Below are positions 47,740-56,726 of a DNA stretch of 64,000 bases, piece by piece (position 1 is the stretch's first letter; the number at the start of each line of letters is the position of its first letter). The stretch spans positions 748,501 through 812,500 of the forward strand of contig NZ_CP077073.1 of assembly GCF_019139535.1 (NCBI RefSeq), given 5' to 3'. The notes beneath the pieces were generated by a model. It saw nothing but the letters and a program-made list of their open reading frames with translations, made no database searches and was not told the origin of the DNA. Position numbers and translations under genes: made by a program. This DNA comes from Pseudomonas muyukensis. Its GTDB lineage: Bacteria > Pseudomonadota > Gammaproteobacteria > Pseudomonadales > Pseudomonadaceae.

Positions 47740-48162
47740 GTGAACCAAATCAAGAAGATGCTGGCCGTACCAGCAGCTGTATTCGCCCTTTGGGCAATGA
47801 GCGCAACCGCTGCAACCAACGACGACATCGCCAAGCGGCTCGAGCCGGTGGGCCAGGTGTGCGTGCAGGGCCAGGAATGCAAGGGCATGGAAGTGGCCGC
47901 CACTGCCGGCGGTGGCGCTGCCAAGACGCCGGACGAGATCATCGCCAAGCACTGCAACGCTTGCCATGGCACTGGCCTGCTGAATGCGCCCAAGATCGGC
48001 GACACCGCAGCCTGGAAAGAGCGCGCCGACCACCAGGGCGGCCTCGACGGCATCCTGGCCAAGGCCATTACCGGGATCAACGCCATGCCACCGAAAGGCA
48101 CCTGCGCGGACTGCTCGGACGATGACCTCAAAGGTGCGATCAAGAAGATGTCGGGCCTGTGA
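47740..48162 (+). CDS. cycB: Cytochrome c5
   Basis: A periplasmic c-type cytochrome of 140 residues with signal peptide (VPAAVFALWAMSATAA) and one haem site CNACH, the axial Met probably in INAMPPKG. An additional pair in GTCADCSDDD is typical of c5. The start is GTG at 47740 with GAGGGTG upstream; an in-frame ATG six codons later is possible. A terminator follows. Confidence 0.93.
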   Translation: MNQIKKMLAVPAAVFALWAMSATAATNDDIAKRLEPVGQVCVQGQECKGMEVAATAGGGAAKTPDEIIAKHCNACHGTGLLNAPKIGDTAAWKERADHQGGLDGILAKAITGINAMPPKGTCADCSDDDLKGAIKKMSGL

Positions 48163-48184
48163 ACCCGGCCTGATTTCAAGCAAG

Positions 48185-48212
48185 CCCGCCGCTGATGGCG
48201 GGTTTTGTTTTT
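48185..48212 (+). terminator. Rho-independent terminator after cycB
   Basis: CCCGCC, a 6-nt loop and GGCGGG, followed by TTTTGTTTTT. It ends the cycB transcript before the CoA-hydrolase-family gene. Confidence 0.87.
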
Positions 48213-48307
48213 GCATGGCCAGTGCTGGCCTCATCGAGGGGCAGGCAACCAACCCGCTCAAGTCCCTGTCCAACGTCCTGACCCCACGGATGACCCAGGA
48301 GGCCCAG

Positions 48308-50167
48308 ATGCAGCGCTGCCCCATCGACCAGGCCGTGGACGAAGTCCTGACGTGCCTGCCCACCCATATCCACATGGGCCTGCCCCTGGGCTTGGGCAAA
48401 CCCAACGCTTTCGTCAACGCGCTCTATGCGCGGGTGCGCGACCTGCCCGAACGGCGCCTGACCATCTACACCGCCCTGTCTCTGGGCCGCCCACCCTTGG
48501 GCGACGGCTTGCAGCGCCGCTTCCTCGAGCCCTTCGTCGAGCGGGTGTTCGCCGACTACGAGGAGCTGACCTACCTGGCCGACCTGCGCGCCGACAGGCT
48601 GCCGCCAAACATCCGCGTGGAGCAGTTTTTCATGCAGCCCGGCAGCCTGCTGCACAGCGAACCGGCGCAGCAGGACTACGTCAGCAGCAACTACAGCCAT
48701 GCCGCCCGCGACATCAACGCCAAGGGCCTGAACCTGGTCGCCCAGCTGGTGGCGGCCACGCCGGAGCGGCCCGATCACCTGAGCCTGGCCTGCAACCCTG
48801 ATATCACCCTCGACCTGCTACCGATGATCGCCCGGCGCCGGGCGGCGGGCGAGACCATCCTGGTACTTGGCCAGGTGCACAGCGAGCTGCCCTATATGCC
48901 CGGGGCGTCGGAACTGGAGCTGGCGCAGTTCGACCTGCTGATCGAGCAACCCGAGCAGCGCCGCTTGTTCTCCACGCCGAACATGCCGGTGACTACCCAG
49001 GACCATTGCATCGGCCTGTATGCCAGCGCCCTGGTGCGAGATGGCGGCACCTTGCAGGTCGGCATCGGCGCCATGGGCGATGCCGTGACCGCGGCGCTGC
49101 TGGCGCGCCAGGGCGATAACGCAGGTTATCGCGCGTTGCTCGGCGAGCTGGGTGTGGCGCCGTGGCAGGCGTTGATCGACCGGGAAGGGGGCCTGGACAC
49201 TTTTGCCCAGGGCCTCTACGGCTGCAGCGAGATGTTCGTCAACGGCCTGTTGGTGCTGGCCGAAGCCGGAGTGGTGCGGCGCCCGGCGGACGAGCGCGGG
49301 GTGTTGATCCACGGTGGCTTCTTCCTCGGGCCGCGGGCGTTCTATCAGCGCCTGCGGGAGATGCCGTTGGCTCAGCGTGCGCGTTATGCCATGAGCGCGA
49401 TCAGCTTCATCAACGAGCTGTACGGCGAGGAAGACCTCAAGCGTCGCCAGCGGCGAGATGCCCGCTTCCTCAACACGGTGTTCGGCATGACCTTGCTCGG
49501 TGCCGGCGTTGCCGACCAGCTGGAGGATGGCCGGGTGCTCAGCGGCGTGGGCGGGCAGTACAACTTCGTCGCCCAGGGCCATGCGCTGGAAGGCGGGCGC
49601 TCGGTTCTGCTGTTGCGCAGCTGGCGCGAGGCTGGCGGCGAGGTCACCTCAAACCTGTACTGCAGCTACGGCCATTGCACCATTCCCCGCCACTTGCGCG
49701 ATATCGTGATCACCGAGTACGGCATCGCCGACCTGCGTGGGCAGACCGACAGCGAAGTGATCGCGCGGCTGTTGGCGATTTGCGATTCGCGTTTCCAGGG
49801 CGAACTGATGGCCCAGGCCAAGGCGGCGGGCAAGCTGGCCAGGACGTTCGTGCTGGAGGCGCGCTACACCGACAACACGCCCGAGCGGCTGGCGACGATC
49901 CGGGCACGGCATGCGCGGTTGTTCCCGGAGTATCCGTTGGGCAGTGATTTCACAGCCGAAGAGCGCGACCTGCTAAGGGCGCTGAACTGGCTGAAGAGCA
50001 AATTCAAGCTGAGCGAGGCGCTGGAGCTGGGCAAGGCGGCGCTGGATGCGCCAGGGCCCGAGGGGTATGGGGCACAGTTGGCGCGGATGCGGCTGGATGA
50101 CCCTCAGGGTTTGAAGGAGGAGCTATATCAGCGCTTGCTGCTGGCGGCGCTTCAGGCGACGCGATAA
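48308..50167 (+). CDS. Acetyl-CoA hydrolase/transferase family protein
   Basis: A 619-residue member of the acetyl-CoA hydrolase/CoA transferase superfamily, longer than the 500-residue class at 55044. Family features: THIHMGLPLGLGKPNAFVNA near the N-terminus, and GIGAMGDAVTAALL, then FVAQGHALEGGRSVLLLRSW with IVITEYGIADLRGQTDSEV, where the conserved Glu lies in ITEYG. ATG 48308 is chosen because AGGAGG (48297-48302) precedes it by 5 nt; 48290 is less well placed. Substrate unknown. Confidence 0.82.
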   Translation: MQRCPIDQAVDEVLTCLPTHIHMGLPLGLGKPNAFVNALYARVRDLPERRLTIYTALSLGRPPLGDGLQRRFLEPFVERVFADYEELTYLADLRADRLPPNIRVEQFFMQPGSLLHSEPAQQDYVSSNYSHAARDINAKGLNLVAQLVAATPERPDHLSLACNPDITLDLLPMIARRRAAGETILVLGQVHSELPYMPGASELELAQFDLLIEQPEQRRLFSTPNMPVTTQDHCIGLYASALVRDGGTLQVGIGAMGDAVTAALLARQGDNAGYRALLGELGVAPWQALIDREGGLDTFAQGLYGCSEMFVNGLLVLAEAGVVRRPADERGVLIHGGFFLGPRAFYQRLREMPLAQRARYAMSAISFINELYGEEDLKRRQRRDARFLNTVFGMTLLGAGVADQLEDGRVLSGVGGQYNFVAQGHALEGGRSVLLLRSWREAGGEVTSNLYCSYGHCTIPRHLRDIVITEYGIADLRGQTDSEVIARLLAICDSRFQGELMAQAKAAGKLARTFVLEARYTDNTPERLATIRARHARLFPEYPLGSDFTAEERDLLRALNWLKSKFKLSEALELGKAALDAPGPEGYGAQLARMRLDDPQGLKEELYQRLLLAALQATR

Positions 50168-50188
50168 TACCGGGCAGTCCTGGCCCCC

Positions 50189-50306
50189 TGTAGGAGCGGC
50201 CTCGTGTCGCGAAAGGGGCGCGTAGCGGCCCAGGATTTCAGCGTTCATGCAACGATCGCCGGGGCCGCTTTGCGGCCCTTTCGCGACACAAGGCCGCTCC
50301 TACAGG
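50189..50306. repeat. REP doublet, TTGTGTCGCGAAAGGG class
   Basis: A forward unit (50189-50231, slightly degenerate: CTCGTGTCGCG) and a reverse unit (50259-50306) between the convergent CoA-hydrolase-family gene and xpt. Confidence 0.87.
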
Positions 50307-50320
50307 GTACGAGCAAGGCT

Positions 50321-50896
<576 letters not shown>

Positions 50897-50957
50897 TTAT
50901 TCCTCGATGTAGCAAAGGTGGCCGCTAGAAGCGGCAAAGTTAAAGAGTAATGGTTGA

Positions 50958-52967
50958 TCAGCGTTTGAGCATTGCCCGGATATCGGCCAGCGCGTTGTTG
51001 CCGCGCGCGGCTTTGACTTCCACGGGCGCATCGTCCAGGCCTTCCCAGGCCAGGTCGTCCGGCGGCAGTTCGTCGAGGAACCGGCTCGGCGTGCAGTCGA
51101 TGATTTCACCGTACTGCTTGCGCTTGGCGGCGAAGGTGAAGGCCAGGGTCTGGCGCGCGCGGGTGATGCCCACGTAGGCCAGGCGGCGTTCTTCCTCGAT
51201 GGTGTCGGCCTCGATGCTCGAGCGGTGGGGGAGAATTTCCTCCTCCATGCCCATGATGAACACGTAGGGGAATTCCAGGCCCTTGGAGGCGTGCAGGGTC
51301 ATCATCTGCACACCCTCGGCGTTCTCTTCCTCTTCCTGCTGGCGCTCGAGCATGTCGCGCAGCACCAGCTTGCCGATGGCGTCCTCGATGGTCATGTCAC
51401 CCTCTTCGTCCTTCTCGAGGGTGTTCTTCAGCGCTTCGACCAGGAACCAGACGTTGCTGATGCGAAACTCCGCGGCCTTGTCGCTGGCGGTCTGCTGGCG
51501 GATCCAGTTTTCGTAGTCGATATCGCGGATCATCTCGTGCAGCGCGGCGATCGGGTCGTCCAGGGCAACCTTGTGGCGGACCCCGTCGAGCCAGTGCTTG
51601 AAACGCTGCAGGCGCTCGGTGTACCGCGCGTCCAGGTGCTCACCCAGGCCCAGCTCCTCGCTGGCGGCGTACATCGAGACACCGCGCTCGGTGGCGTAGT
51701 TGCCGAGCTTTTCCAGGGTGGTCGAGCCGATTTCGCGGCGCGGCACGTTGATGACGCGCAGGTAGGCGTTGTCGTCGTCCGGGTTCACCAGCAGGCGCAG
51801 GTAGGCCATCAGGTCCTTGACCTCCTGGCGGCCGAAGAAGCTGTTGCCGCCGGACAGGCGGTACGGTACCTGGTGGTGCTGCAGCTTCAGCTCGATCAGC
51901 TTGGCCTGGTAGTTGCCCCGGTAGAGGATGGCGAAGTCGCTGTACGGCCGGTTGGTGCGCAGGTGCAGGGTGAGGATTTCCATGGCCACGCGTTCGGCCT
52001 CGGCTTCCTCGTTCTTGCAGCGGATCACGCGGATCTCGTCGCCCACGCCCATTTCGCTCCACAACTGCTTCTCGAAGTCGTGCGGGTTGTTGGCGATCAG
52101 CACGTTGGCGCAGCGCAGGATGCGGCTGGTGGAGCGGTAGTTCTGCTCGAGCATCACCACTTTCAGGGAGGGGTAGTCCTCCTTGAGCAGCATCAGGTTT
52201 TCCGGACGCGCGCCACGCCAGGCGTAGATCGACTGGTCATCGTCGCCGACCACGGTGAACTGGTTGCGCATGCCGATCAGCATCTTCACCAGCAGGTACT
52301 GGCTGGCGTTGGTGTCCTGGTATTCGTCCACCAGCAGGTAGCGCACGCGGTTCTGCCAGCGCTCGAGCACCTCGGGGTGCTCCTGGAACAGCTTGACCGG
52401 TTGCAGGATCAGGTCGTCGAAGTCCACCGCGTTGAACGCCTTGAGCGTGCGCTGGTAGTGGGTGTAGACGATGGCCGCGGTTTGTTCGCGCGGGTTGCGC
52501 GCCTTTTCCAGGGCTTCAGGAGGCAGGATCAGGTCGTTCTTCCAGGCACCGATCATGTTCTTGATCTCGTCGATGCCGTCGTCGCCGGAGTATTCCTTCT
52601 GCATGATGTCCGACAGCAACGCCTTGATGTCGGACTCGTCGAAGATCGAGAACCCCGGCTTGTAGCCCAGGCGCTCGTGCTCCTTGCGGATGATGTTCAG
52701 GCCCAGGTTGTGGAAGGTGCACACGGTCAGGCCCCGGCCTTCCCCCGGGCGCAGCAGGGTGCCGACCCGCTCCTTCATCTCGCGCGCGGCCTTGTTGGTG
52801 AAGGTCATGGCGACGATGTACTGGGCGCGGATGCCGCAGTTTTGGATAAGGTGGGCAATCTTGCGCGTGATCACGCTGGTCTTGCCGGAGCCTGCACCGG
52901 CGAGCACCAAAAGAGGGCCGCCGACGTAGTCACGGGCTTCCTGTTGCCGGGGATTGAGTCGGGACAT
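50958..52967 (-). CDS. rep: ATP-dependent DNA helicase Rep
   Basis: UvrD/Rep superfamily 1A helicase that helps forks pass bound proteins. The 669 residues hold the Walker A LAGAGSGKTSVITRKIAHLI, the DEYQDTNASQYLLVKML (motif II), TVVGDDDQSIYAWRGA and the C-terminal VTGITRAR-type motif (YVGITRARQTLAFTF). Length fits Rep rather than UvrD (about 720). Confidence 0.96.
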   Translation of the reverse strand: MSRLNPRQQEARDYVGGPLLVLAGAGSGKTSVITRKIAHLIQNCGIRAQYIVAMTFTNKAAREMKERVGTLLRPGEGRGLTVCTFHNLGLNIIRKEHERLGYKPGFSIFDESDIKALLSDIMQKEYSGDDGIDEIKNMIGAWKNDLILPPEALEKARNPREQTAAIVYTHYQRTLKAFNAVDFDDLILQPVKLFQEHPEVLERWQNRVRYLLVDEYQDTNASQYLLVKMLIGMRNQFTVVGDDDQSIYAWRGARPENLMLLKEDYPSLKVVMLEQNYRSTSRILRCANVLIANNPHDFEKQLWSEMGVGDEIRVIRCKNEEAEAERVAMEILTLHLRTNRPYSDFAILYRGNYQAKLIELKLQHHQVPYRLSGGNSFFGRQEVKDLMAYLRLLVNPDDDNAYLRVINVPRREIGSTTLEKLGNYATERGVSMYAASEELGLGEHLDARYTERLQRFKHWLDGVRHKVALDDPIAALHEMIRDIDYENWIRQQTASDKAAEFRISNVWFLVEALKNTLEKDEEGDMTIEDAIGKLVLRDMLERQQEEEENAEGVQMMTLHASKGLEFPYVFIMGMEEEILPHRSSIEADTIEEERRLAYVGITRARQTLAFTFAAKRKQYGEIIDCTPSRFLDELPPDDLAWEGLDDAPVEVKAARGNNALADIRAMLKR

Positions 52968-53146
52968 GCTAGAAACCGGGGGTCGCCAGAAAATAGCCGC
53001 GCATTCTAGCAGGCATGGGGCCTTTAATGCGCGACCGTCTGACAGTGTGATGCAGGGCGCGAATCGGATTTGCCGCTTCTGCTACTTTCGCGCAGGATGC
53101 ACGTCAAATTGCGTCGGGATGGCGACCACGGACGGGCAATGATTAA

Positions 53147-53167
53147 AAGTGAAAATCATTTTCACTT
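53147..53167. promoter_or_regulatory. 21-bp palindrome resembling a Fur box
   Basis: AAGTGAAAAT, a central C and its exact reverse complement form a perfect 10-1-10 palindrome. The centre TGAAAATCATTTTCA differs from the Fur 7-1-7 consensus TGATAATnATTATCA at only one symmetric position. It lies 56 nt upstream of the TTG start of the EAL-domain gene; a weak -10 (TAGGAT) follows at 53175-53180. Confidence 0.65.
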
Positions 53168-53223
53168 ATTCGGGTAGGATGGCCCGCGCTCGTCGTTTCA
53201 CCGCCCTCGTCTAAGGAGCCCGC

Positions 53224-54891
53224 TTGTCCACGCCTGTCGAACCCCTGCGTTTGCTGCTGTTGGCCGATGAGCCGGAATGGGCCGGGCACCTGCGCGAGTG
53301 CCTGCAGCCGCTGGGCGGTAGCGTCGTGCTGCTGACCGCGCCGAACTGGGCGGCGGTGGACAGCCTGTTCGCCCATGACCGCCAGGCGGTGGTGCTGGCC
53401 ACGCCGGCCCTGCAGCCGGCCCCGGGGCGCTGCGAGCTGCCGACCATCCTGCTGCTGGAGCAGGAGCCGGCCAGCGCACCGGTGGGCGTGAGCGACTGGC
53501 TGGTGCTGGCGCAACTGAGCACCGACACCCTGCGTCGTTCCTTGCGCCATGTCCGCGAACGGGGCGTGCTGGTCGCCACCTTGCAGCGCCTGGCCGAGCA
53601 GGACCCGTTGACCGGCATCGCCAACCGCCAGGGCTTCCAGGCACTGCTCACGGCGCGCCTGGCCGAGAACGATGGCCGTGGCCTGGCGCTGGGTCATCTG
53701 GACCTCGACAATTTCCGCCACGTCAACGACGCGCTCGGCCACCAGGGTGGCGACCGGCTGATCCTGCAGGTGGTTGCCCGCCTGAAGAAGCAGCTGGAGG
53801 CCGGCGACCAGCTGGCGCGCCTGGGCAGCGATGAATTCGCCCTGTTGATCGACACACGCCGCGACCCCAGTCGCGCCGAGTGGCTGGCCGAAGGCATCAT
53901 CGAGGCACTGACCGAGCCCTACTGGATCGACGGCGAGAGCCTGTTGCTCGGCTGCAGCCTGGGCATCGCCCACGCCCGCGCCCAGGCCGGCGCCGACCCC
54001 TTGATGTGGCATGCGCACATTGCCATGCGCCAGGCCAAGGGCAGCCAGGGTTGTACCTTCCATGTGTTCAACGAGCGGATCAACCGCAACGCCCGCAGCC
54101 TCGCCGACCTGGAGAGCGAGCTGCGCCGCGCCCTGCGCCGTGACGAGCTGGAGCTGCACTACCAGCCACGGTTGAACCTGGTCGATGGGCGCATCGTCGG
54201 CCTCGAGGCGCTGGTGCGTTGGAACCATCCCGAGCGCGGCCTGCTGCCGCCTGCCGAGTTCGTGCCGCTGGCCGAGCAGAGCGGGTTGATCGTGCCGCTG
54301 GGCTACTGGGTCATCTCCCGCGCGCTGAGCGATATGCAGGCCCTGCGCGAGCATGGCCTGGCGCCATTGCACATGGCGGTGAACCTGAGTTTCCGCCAGT
54401 TTCAGGACAGCCAGCTGCTGGCCACCCTGAGCCGGCTGATCGTCGAGCATGGCGTGGATGCGCGTTGGCTGGAGTTCGAGTTGACCGAAACGGCGGTGAT
54501 GCGCCGCAACGAACTGGTGCGCCAGACCATGGATGCCCTGGGCCGCCTGGGTGTGCGCTTTTCGCTGGACGATTTTGGCACCGGGTTCTCTTCGTTCGTG
54601 CACCTGAACAGCCTGCCGATCACCTTGCTCAAGGTCGATCGCAGCTTTGTCGGCGGCATGGAGCAGCGCGAGGAAAACGCCAAGCTGGTGCACGCGATGA
54701 TCAACCTGGCGCACAACCTCAACCTGGAGGTGGTCGCCGAAGGGGTCGAGAGTGAAGCGCAGCTGGCGCTGCTGCGGGCGTTTGGCTGCGACCAGGTGCA
54801 GGGTTTCCTGGTGAGCCGGCCGTTGCCGGTGGCTGAGTTGATCGAGTACCTGTTGCAGGTACCGAGCCCGGCTCAGCTGCAGACCTTGTAG
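53224..54891 (+). CDS. Tandem GGDEF-EAL protein, predicted c-di-GMP phosphodiesterase (ProE-like)
   Basis: A 555-residue c-di-GMP protein. Residues 1-115 look like a receiver domain lacking the phospho-acceptor Asp (a pseudo-receiver). Then come a GGDEF domain with altered GSDEF (201-205) and an EAL domain with EAL at 328-330. The EAL metal and catalytic residues look intact: VNLSFRQF, FELTETAV, DDFGTGFSS, LLKVDRSF, AEGVES and DQVQGF. Most likely a phosphodiesterase with a non-catalytic GGDEF. Next to rep, as ProE is in P. aeruginosa. The start is TTG at 53224 with AAGGAG 5 nt upstream. Confidence 0.86.
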   Translation: MSTPVEPLRLLLLADEPEWAGHLRECLQPLGGSVVLLTAPNWAAVDSLFAHDRQAVVLATPALQPAPGRCELPTILLLEQEPASAPVGVSDWLVLAQLSTDTLRRSLRHVRERGVLVATLQRLAEQDPLTGIANRQGFQALLTARLAENDGRGLALGHLDLDNFRHVNDALGHQGGDRLILQVVARLKKQLEAGDQLARLGSDEFALLIDTRRDPSRAEWLAEGIIEALTEPYWIDGESLLLGCSLGIAHARAQAGADPLMWHAHIAMRQAKGSQGCTFHVFNERINRNARSLADLESELRRALRRDELELHYQPRLNLVDGRIVGLEALVRWNHPERGLLPPAEFVPLAEQSGLIVPLGYWVISRALSDMQALREHGLAPLHMAVNLSFRQFQDSQLLATLSRLIVEHGVDARWLEFELTETAVMRRNELVRQTMDALGRLGVRFSLDDFGTGFSSFVHLNSLPITLLKVDRSFVGGMEQREENAKLVHAMINLAHNLNLEVVAEGVESEAQLALLRAFGCDQVQGFLVSRPLPVAELIEYLLQVPSPAQLQTL

Positions 54892-54900
54892 ATTGCGCAT

Positions 54901-55021
54901 TGGGGCTGCTTTGCAGCCTTTTCGCGACGCAAGGCCGCTGCTACAGGCGACCGCGGTCCTCTGTAGGAGCGGCCTTGCCGAGGCGTCGGACCGGTCGGAA
55001 CGGGGCGCAAAGCGCCCCCGG
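54901..55021. repeat. REP doublet with a variant second unit
   Basis: A reverse unit (54901-54946) of the usual class and a forward unit (54962-55021) whose centre is replaced by GAGGCGTCGGACCGGTCGGA. Between convergent GGDEF-EAL and CoA-transferase genes, at a possible rearrangement boundary. Confidence 0.85.
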
Positions 55022-55043
55022 CAATTTCAAGCCGTAAAGATGA

Positions 55044-56537
55044 TCAACCGGCCAGCATGCGTCCGGTTTCTTCCAGGTTCTCGTGCCAGCTCAGCGCTTC
55101 GCGCAGGATATGCGGAGTATGCCCGCCACGCTGGCAGGCGCGCTCGAAGTAGTCGTTGAGCGCCGCGCGGTAGTCTGGGTGCACGCAGTTGTCGATGATC
55201 ACCCGGGCGCGCTCGCGTGGTGCCAGGCCGCGCAGGTCGGCCAGGCCCACCTCGGTCACCAGGATGTCCACATCATGCTCGGTGTGGTCGACGTGGCTGA
55301 CCATCGGCACCACGCTGGAGATCGCGCCGCCCTTGGCAATCGACTTGGTGACGAAGATCGCCAGGTGGGCGTTGCGGGCGAAGTCACCCGAGCCACCGAT
55401 GCCGTTCATCATCTTGGTGCCGCAGACGTGGGTCGAGTTGACGTTGCCGTAGATGTCGAACTCCAGCGCCGTGTTGATGCCGATGATACCCAGGCGACGG
55501 ACGACCTCGGGATGGTTGGAGATCTCCTGCGGACGCAGCACCAGCTTGTCCTTGTAGCGCTCCAGGTTGCCGAACACGTCGGCATTGCGGCGGCTCGACA
55601 GGGTGATCGAGCTGCCCGAGGCGAAGCTCAGCTTGCCGGCGTCGATCAGGTCGAAGGTCGAGTCCTGCAGCACTTCGGAGTACATGGTCAGGTTTTCGAA
55701 CGGCGACTCGATCAGGCCGCACATCACGGCGTTGGCGATGCTGCCGATGCCAGCCTGCAGTGGGCCGAGGTTGTTGCTCATGCGCCCGGCGTCCACCTCG
55801 CCCTTGAGGAAGGCGATAAGGTGGTCGGCGATGCCTTGGGTCTCGTGGTCAGGCGGCAGCACGGTGGAGGGCGAATCCGGCTGGTCGCTGATGACGATGC
55901 CGACGATCTTGGCCGGGTCGATCGGGATCGCGGTGCTGCCGATGCGGTCGTCGACTTTCACCAGCGGGATCGGCGTGCGGGTCGGGCGGTAGGTCGGGAT
56001 ATAGATGTCGTGCAGGCCTTCGAGGTTGGCGTTGTGCGACAGGTTGATCTCGACGATGACCTGCTTGGCGAAGATCGCGAAGCTGGCCGAGTTGCCGACG
56101 GAGGTGGTCGGCACGATATGGCCCTGTTCGGTGATCGCCACCGCTTCGATGACCGCGATGTCCGGCAGGGTCAGCTGCTTGTTGCGCAGCTGCTCGACGG
56201 TTTCCGACAGGTGCTGGTCGATGAACATCACCTTGCCGTCGTTGATGGCCTTGCGCAGGGTGCTGTCGACCTGGAACGGCATGCGCCGGGCCAGCACGCC
56301 GGCCTCGGTCAGTTGCTTGTCGAGGTCGTTGCCCAGGCTTGCGCCGGTCATCAGGCTGATCTTCAGCGGCGACTGCTTGGCGCGTTCGGCCAGGGCGTGG
56401 GGCACGGCCTTGGCTTCGCCGGCGCGGGTGAAGCCGCTCATGCCGACGGTCATGCCGTCCTCGATCAGGCCAGCGGCATCGGCCGCACTCATTACCTTGC
56501 TGTGCAGGGAGGACAAGCGGATACGATCACGGTACAT
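55044..56537 (-). CDS. Acetyl-CoA hydrolase/succinyl-CoA:acetate CoA-transferase-like
   Basis: A 497-residue class I CoA transferase/hydrolase. GMSGFTRAGEAKAVPHALAE is the N-terminal block, and LVTEVGLADLRGLAPRERAR lies near the C-terminus. The length fits succinyl-CoA:acetate CoA transferases such as AarC. Substrate pair is inferred. It lies upstream of a terminator-like hairpin following pntB, and converges with the c-di-GMP gene. Confidence 0.88.
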   Translation of the reverse strand: MYRDRIRLSSLHSKVMSAADAAGLIEDGMTVGMSGFTRAGEAKAVPHALAERAKQSPLKISLMTGASLGNDLDKQLTEAGVLARRMPFQVDSTLRKAINDGKVMFIDQHLSETVEQLRNKQLTLPDIAVIEAVAITEQGHIVPTTSVGNSASFAIFAKQVIVEINLSHNANLEGLHDIYIPTYRPTRTPIPLVKVDDRIGSTAIPIDPAKIVGIVISDQPDSPSTVLPPDHETQGIADHLIAFLKGEVDAGRMSNNLGPLQAGIGSIANAVMCGLIESPFENLTMYSEVLQDSTFDLIDAGKLSFASGSSITLSSRRNADVFGNLERYKDKLVLRPQEISNHPEVVRRLGIIGINTALEFDIYGNVNSTHVCGTKMMNGIGGSGDFARNAHLAIFVTKSIAKGGAISSVVPMVSHVDHTEHDVDILVTEVGLADLRGLAPRERARVIIDNCVHPDYRAALNDYFERACQRGGHTPHILREALSWHENLEETGRMLAG

Positions 56538-56664
56538 GGATTGTTATCTCGGGCTACTGAAACTACTGCAGCGCAGTCTAGAGATATTGCCCCTTGCCGT
56601 CCCACGACCATGGTCGTATGAGAAGCCTTGGGATAGAGCCGTTGATCTGGATCATCGAAACGCA

Positions 56665-56695
56665 AAGGCCCCGGGACGAATCTCGCCGGGGCCTT
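56665..56695 (-). terminator. Terminator between pntB and the CoA-transferase gene
   Basis: AAGGCCCCGG and CCGGGGCCTT form a perfect 10-bp stem with an 11-nt loop. The tail is TTTGCGTTTC on the reverse strand, so it should end the pnt transcript. Confidence 0.75.
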
Positions 56696-56726
56696 CTTTG
56701 TAACGCGCGGTTTGCAGCGAAAAGCC

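Noticed and set aside
53143..54900. A 585-codon - frame antisense to the GGDEF-EAL gene
   Set aside because: No domain; the sense strand has complete GGDEF and EAL signatures.
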